Assembly: GCA_026397855.1 (NCBI GenBank)
Contig: JAPLUA010000262.1
Coordinates: forward strand, 1-9,163
Direction: 5' to 3'
Source: Verrucomicrobiota bacterium
GTDB taxonomy: Bacteria > Verrucomicrobiota > Verrucomicrobiia > Limisphaerales > UBA8199
DNA: 9,163 nucleotides
The position numbers and the translations under genes were made by a program. Every line of letters begins with the position of its first letter. Position 1 is the first letter of the stretch. Under the pieces are notes generated by a model. That model was not told where the DNA came from. It did no database searches and saw only the letters and a list, made by a program, of their open reading frames with translations. Positions 6,803 to 9,163 of the stretch are shown here, piece after piece.

Positions 6803-7060
6803 ATGAGCAATATTATGAAGAAAATCATCGTTTCCGTGGCATGCCTGACAGCTCTCACGATCGCCGTCGTGCATGCGGACAATGCCAATAACGCCACATC
6901 CAAGGACTGCCAGAAGTCCACCAGCTGCTCCACCAAGAGTGCGGGGCAGGAAAAAGGCGGCTGCTGCCCCTTCAGCTCGGGCAAGGGCGGCTGCAAGGGA
7001 AAGCAGAATGGCAAGCAAACCTCCTTGCCCAGCCCCAAAGCGGCTGACGCCAGGAAGTAG
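6803..7060 (+). CDS. Small secreted cysteine-rich protein
   Basis: An 85-aa protein (81 aa if ATG 6815 is used). Residues MKKIIVSVACLTALTIAVVHA form a classical signal peptide with a likely cut after A25 (VHA|DNA). The mature 60 residues are Lys-, Gly- and Ser-rich with five cysteines (C36, C42, C54, C55, C64), including CC and GGC motifs. No transmembrane segment follows. An odd number of cysteines in such a short protein suggests metal binding, disulfide linkage or both after export; this is inference and I recognise no family. The start could be ATG 6803 or 6815: the latter gives a textbook MKK signal peptide, and neither has a Shine-Dalgarno site. Reading further upstream to TTG 6755 would add sequence unlike a signal peptide and overlap the promoter region. 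The gene is followed 14 bases later by a strong terminator. Confidence 0.75.
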   Translation: MSNIMKKIIVSVACLTALTIAVVHADNANNATSKDCQKSTSCSTKSAGQEKGGCCPFSSGKGGCKGKQNGKQTSLPSPKAADARK

Positions 7061-7074
7061 GCGATCCTTCTTTG

Positions 7075-7107
7075 AAGCCCCGCGCTCCTGCGCGGGGCTT
7101 TTCTTTT
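7075..7107 (+). terminator. Rho-independent terminator after the cysteine-rich protein gene
   Basis: A perfect 11-bp stem (AAGCCCCGCGC at 7075-7085 pairing with GCGCGGGGCTT at 7090-7100) with a TCCT loop is followed by TTCTTTT. This is a textbook intrinsic terminator on the plus strand, 14 bases after the stop codon. Confidence 0.92.
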
Positions 7108-7117
7108 GTACAGAAAG

Positions 7118-7143
7118 ATGGCCGCGCGTCTCCGCGCGGCCAT
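7118..7143 (-). terminator. Hairpin, likely terminator of pckG
   Basis: A second perfect 11-bp stem (ATGGCCGCGCG at 7118-7128 with CGCGCGGCCAT at 7133-7143, loop TCTC) lies 29 bases beyond the pckG stop. On the minus strand it is followed by CTTTCTG, a weak T-run. It sits between two convergent genes, so a minus-strand terminator is the simplest reading. Confidence 0.65.
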
Positions 7144-7172
7144 AGATATCGCCTTAAGTCTCCCCGTCCGGG

Positions 7173-8726
7173 TTAGAGGCGCGCCAGCAGGAGTTCCCGC
7201 TGGAAGATCAACTCTTTCGGCAGCCGGTTGTGGAGCTGCATGAAGAGTTCATCCTGCATGATGAGCTCCTTCCTCCACTCGTCCTCGCTGATGGCCTGCA
7301 ACTCATCGAGCCTTTCCGGCGGGAAGCCCGCCAAGCCCGTCAGATCAATGCTGCCGGGACCGGGCACCCAGCCCAGCGCCGACTCGATGGCATCGGTCCT
7401 CGAATGGCATCGGTCCACGATCCATTTCAGCACCCGCATATTCTCACCAAAGCCGGGCCAGAGATACTCGCCCTGGCTGTTCTTCCGGAACCAGTTGACA
7501 TGGAAGATGCGGGGCGGGTTCTTGATCGTCTTGTGCATGTTGATCCAGTGCCGAAAATAGTCGCCCATGTGGTAGCCGCAAAACGGCAGCATGGCCATCG
7601 GGTCGCGCCGCACCTGGCCCGCCCCGCCGACCGCCGCGGCCGTCATCTCCGATCCCATGGTTGCGCCGATGTAAACGCCATGCACCCAGTTGAAAGCCTG
7701 GTAAACCAGCGGCATGGTATCCCCGCGCCTGCCCCCGAAAACAATGGCGCTGATCGGGACACCCTGGGTGTCGTTGGCCTCCGGGGCCAGCATCGGGTTG
7801 TTCGTCATCGGCGCCGTGAAGCGGCTGTTCGGGTGCGCGGCTTTTTCCTTTGAGTCGGGCGTCCACTTGTTGCCCTTCCAGTCCAGGCATTCTTTCGGCA
7901 CCGGGCCGTCCTTGCCCTCCCACCAGACATCCAGGTCGGGCGTGAGGGCGACGTTGGTATAGACCGTGTCGCGGGAGATCATCTCGACCGCCCCGGGGTT
8001 CGACTTGGAGTTGGTGCCCGGCACGACGCCGAAGTAGCCGGCCTCGGGGTTGATGGCGTAAAGCCGCCCGTCAGGGCCGGGCTTCATCCAGGCAATGTCG
8101 TCGCCGATGGTCCAGACCTTCCAGCCCTTGAATTGGGCCGGCGGCTGCATCATCGCAAAGTTGGTCTTGCCGCACGCGCTGGGGAAGGCCGCCGCGATGT
8201 AGGTCTTTTCGCCGGTCGGGGATTCCACCCCCAGGATGAGCATGTGCTCGGCGAACCACCCTTCCTGCCGTCCCAGGTAGGAGCCGATGCGCAGGGCGAG
8301 GCACTTCTTGCCCAGCAGAACGTTGCCGCCATAGTTCGAACCGACGGAGATAATGGCGTTGTCTTTGGGGAAATGAGCGATGTAGCGCCGCTCGGGATTG
8401 ACATCCAGCATGCAGTGCAGCCCGCGGTTGAAGTCATCGTCCTCGCCGCCGAGTTGTTCGAATGCCACCGAGCCCATGCGGGTCATGGTTCCCATGCTCA
8501 ACGCCACGTAGATGGAGTCGGTCAGCTCGACCCCAACCTTTGCAAGCGGCGAGCCGGGCGGCCCCATGAGGTAGGGGATCACGTACATCGTCCGCCCCTG
8601 CATCGAGCCGGCGGCGTAGCCGCGCAGTTTCTGATACATTTCCTTCGGCGCCATCCAGTTGTTGGTGGGGCCGGCCTCGTCGGCATTCTCCGTGCAGATG
8701 AACGTTGACTGCTCAACCCGGGCCAC
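7173..8726 (-). CDS. pckG: Phosphoenolpyruvate carboxykinase (GTP), N-terminally disrupted
   Basis: GTP-dependent PEP carboxykinase converts oxaloacetate plus GTP to phosphoenolpyruvate, CO2 and GDP at the entry to gluconeogenesis. The frame from GTG 8726 gives 517 aa against about 600 for the family. Core motifs are intact: DAGPTNNW-like block (EAGPTNNWM), RTMYVIPYLMGP, GVELTDS, LLGKKCLALRIG and AEHMLILG (metal-site Lys and His), P-loop FPSACGKTN at residues 181-189 with the reactive Cys185, GDDIAWM (metal-site Asp), NPEAGYFGVVPGTN, FGGRRGDTMPLV, RRDPMAMLPF, FHVNWFR and WPGFGENMRVLKWIVDR. The GTG is unlikely to be the true start, because family-like sequence continues in frame upstream to 8792, where a stop interrupts it (see 8727-8833). 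Either the enzyme lost part of its N-terminal domain or the sequence has an error. A likely terminator hairpin follows at 7118-7143. Confidence 0.93.
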   Translation of the reverse strand: MARVEQSTFICTENADEAGPTNNWMAPKEMYQKLRGYAAGSMQGRTMYVIPYLMGPPGSPLAKVGVELTDSIYVALSMGTMTRMGSVAFEQLGGEDDDFNRGLHCMLDVNPERRYIAHFPKDNAIISVGSNYGGNVLLGKKCLALRIGSYLGRQEGWFAEHMLILGVESPTGEKTYIAAAFPSACGKTNFAMMQPPAQFKGWKVWTIGDDIAWMKPGPDGRLYAINPEAGYFGVVPGTNSKSNPGAVEMISRDTVYTNVALTPDLDVWWEGKDGPVPKECLDWKGNKWTPDSKEKAAHPNSRFTAPMTNNPMLAPEANDTQGVPISAIVFGGRRGDTMPLVYQAFNWVHGVYIGATMGSEMTAAAVGGAGQVRRDPMAMLPFCGYHMGDYFRHWINMHKTIKNPPRIFHVNWFRKNSQGEYLWPGFGENMRVLKWIVDRCHSRTDAIESALGWVPGPGSIDLTGLAGFPPERLDELQAISEDEWRKELIMQDELFMQLHNRLPKELIFQRELLLARL

Positions 8727-8833
8727 GTCGTTTGGATTCGAGCGGTGGTAGTAGCAGCCGGGCAGCTTCTCCTGGTTGAGCTTGATCAGGATTTATTGCC
8801 GGTGTTGGGCTTCCCGATAAGTTCCATCGTCAT
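8727..8833 (-). pseudogene. pckG: Disrupted 5' part of pckG (start peptide plus out-of-frame junction)
   Basis: On the minus strand an ATG at 8833 opens MTMELIGKPNTGNKS and stops at TGA 8786-8788. In the main pckG frame, codons 8792 to 8727 read ILIKLNQEKLPG then CYYHRSNPND, joining directly to the conserved VARVE. Both pieces match the expected ends of the PckG N-terminal region: homologs begin with a short peptide containing P-T-N, and later have a G-T-x-I-x-L-N-x-x-K block. The roughly 40 residues normally between them (including the LLxWVxE and DGSxEE segments) are absent, and the two pieces are in different frames (107 bases from ATG to the GTG, not a multiple of three). This points to a deletion or collapse near 8786-8795. 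The comparison with homologs is from memory of the family, not an alignment. Confidence 0.7.
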
Positions 8834-8841
8834 AGTTGTTT

Positions 8842-8853
8842 AGTAAATTTACT
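8842..8853. promoter_or_regulatory. Perfect 12-bp palindrome upstream of pckG
   Basis: AGTAAATTTACT is a perfect inverted repeat lying 8 bases upstream of the pckG ATG at 8833, inside the probable 5' leader. Its AT-rich sequence stands out from the surrounding GC-rich DNA. It could be an operator for a dimeric repressor controlling pckG, but a single site gives no proof. Confidence 0.35.
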
Positions 8854-8900
8854 GGATGATGTGCAACAAACACGCCACATCTGCGGCATTGCGAGGGTAA

Positions 8901-8930
8901 AACTTACACGCCGCCTTGTGCGCCCGTCAA
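8901..8930 (-). promoter_or_regulatory. Candidate sigma-70-type promoter of pckG
   Basis: On the minus strand TTGACG (plus 8925-8930) and TAAGTT (plus 8901-8906) are separated by 18 bases. This would start transcription near 8894 and give a leader of about 60 bases carrying the 12-bp palindrome. It is the best promoter-like pair between rimO and pckG. Confidence 0.45.
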
Positions 8931-8961
8931 GAATTGACTTAGTGGAACGTGCGTTTTGCGG

Positions 8962-9163
8962 CTAGGCGGGGCGGGCGATTAGATCGTAGTCCGTGTGGCC
9001 GATGACGCGGACTCGGGCGAACTCGCCCGGGGGCAAGGAGCCTCGGACATACACGCGCCCGTCAATATCCGGCGCGTCGGCCTCGCCTCGCGCAATCAGG
9101 TAGCGCCCTTTGAGCCGGCTGGCACCATCATCCTGGCCTCGGATCAGGCCGTGTTCCCAGGAG
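8962..9163 (-). CDS. rimO: Ribosomal protein S12 methylthiotransferase RimO, C-terminal part
   Basis: The last 66 codons of a minus-strand gene whose 5' part lies beyond the window. The readable sequence contains GRYLIARGEADAPDIDGRVYV followed by GEFARVRVIGHTDYDLIA and a short end (RPA). This is the TRAM-type RNA-binding domain that ends RimO, with the A-DAPDIDG-VYV signature that distinguishes RimO from its relative MiaB. RimO is a radical-SAM iron-sulfur enzyme that adds a methylthio group to an aspartate of ribosomal protein S12. The radical-SAM cysteines are outside this window and cannot be checked. No terminator hairpin follows the stop; pckG begins 128 bases further on the same strand, so read-through is possible. 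Confidence 0.88.
   Translation of the reverse strand, partial: SWEHGLIRGQDDGASRLKGRYLIARGEADAPDIDGRVYVRGSLPPGEFARVRVIGHTDYDLIARPA

Noticed and set aside
8133..8708. A 191-aa open frame on the plus strand opposite pckG
   Set aside because: It is antisense to conserved pckG codons and shows no domain or export signal; it is a shadow frame.
1..9163. CRISPR array, tRNA, rRNA, insertion sequence or attachment-site repeats
   Set aside because: No regularly spaced repeats, transposase motifs, tRNA-like cloverleaf or long direct repeats were seen when reading the window by eye.

Overview
The window looks like a chromosomal segment from a GC-rich Verrucomicrobiota-type bacterium, perhaps of the Pedosphaera/Limisphaera kind. 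This is inferred from protein style only. The first gene combines a sugar-hydrolase-like barrel, DUF2341, LamG and a C-terminal 'TSTN...W' beta module, a combination typical of that phylum. Many starts lack a clear Shine-Dalgarno sequence, and the housekeeping genes are single and scattered rather than in large operons. No rRNA, tRNA, CRISPR array, insertion sequence or phage gene was seen.

Layout from left to right: (1) 2-2743, a large secreted multidomain protein, probably carbohydrate-active. (2) 2835-3908, a small accessory island. It holds a 75-aa unknown protein, a minimal nucleotidyltransferase cut off just after its catalytic DxD motif, and an intact-looking DUF433 / DUF5615 (PIN-like) toxin-antitoxin pair. 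(3) 3933-5987, uvrB, the nucleotide excision repair helicase subunit. (4) 5997-6557 on the minus strand, a YqgE/AlgH (UPF0301) protein converging on uvrB. (5) 6626-7060, two very small exported proteins, a 40-aa putative lipoprotein and an 85-aa cysteine-rich secreted protein, ending in a strong intrinsic terminator. (6) 7173-8833 on the minus strand, GTP-dependent PEP carboxykinase (pckG). Its 5' end is broken: the N-terminal start peptide and the main body are both present, but about 40 codons between them are missing and the frame is shifted. (7) 8962-9163 on the minus strand, the C-terminal end of rimO, running out of the window.

The genes do not form one pathway. uvrB (DNA repair), rimO (modification of ribosomal protein S12) and pckG (gluconeogenesis) are ordinary core genes. 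The accessory content is the secreted protein, the toxin-antitoxin island and the two small exported proteins. I see no clear new multi-gene system. The points most worth a second look are the damaged pckG 5' end, the decayed nucleotidyltransferase beside a second toxin-antitoxin module, the unclassified hydrolase-like domain, and the two short exported proteins.
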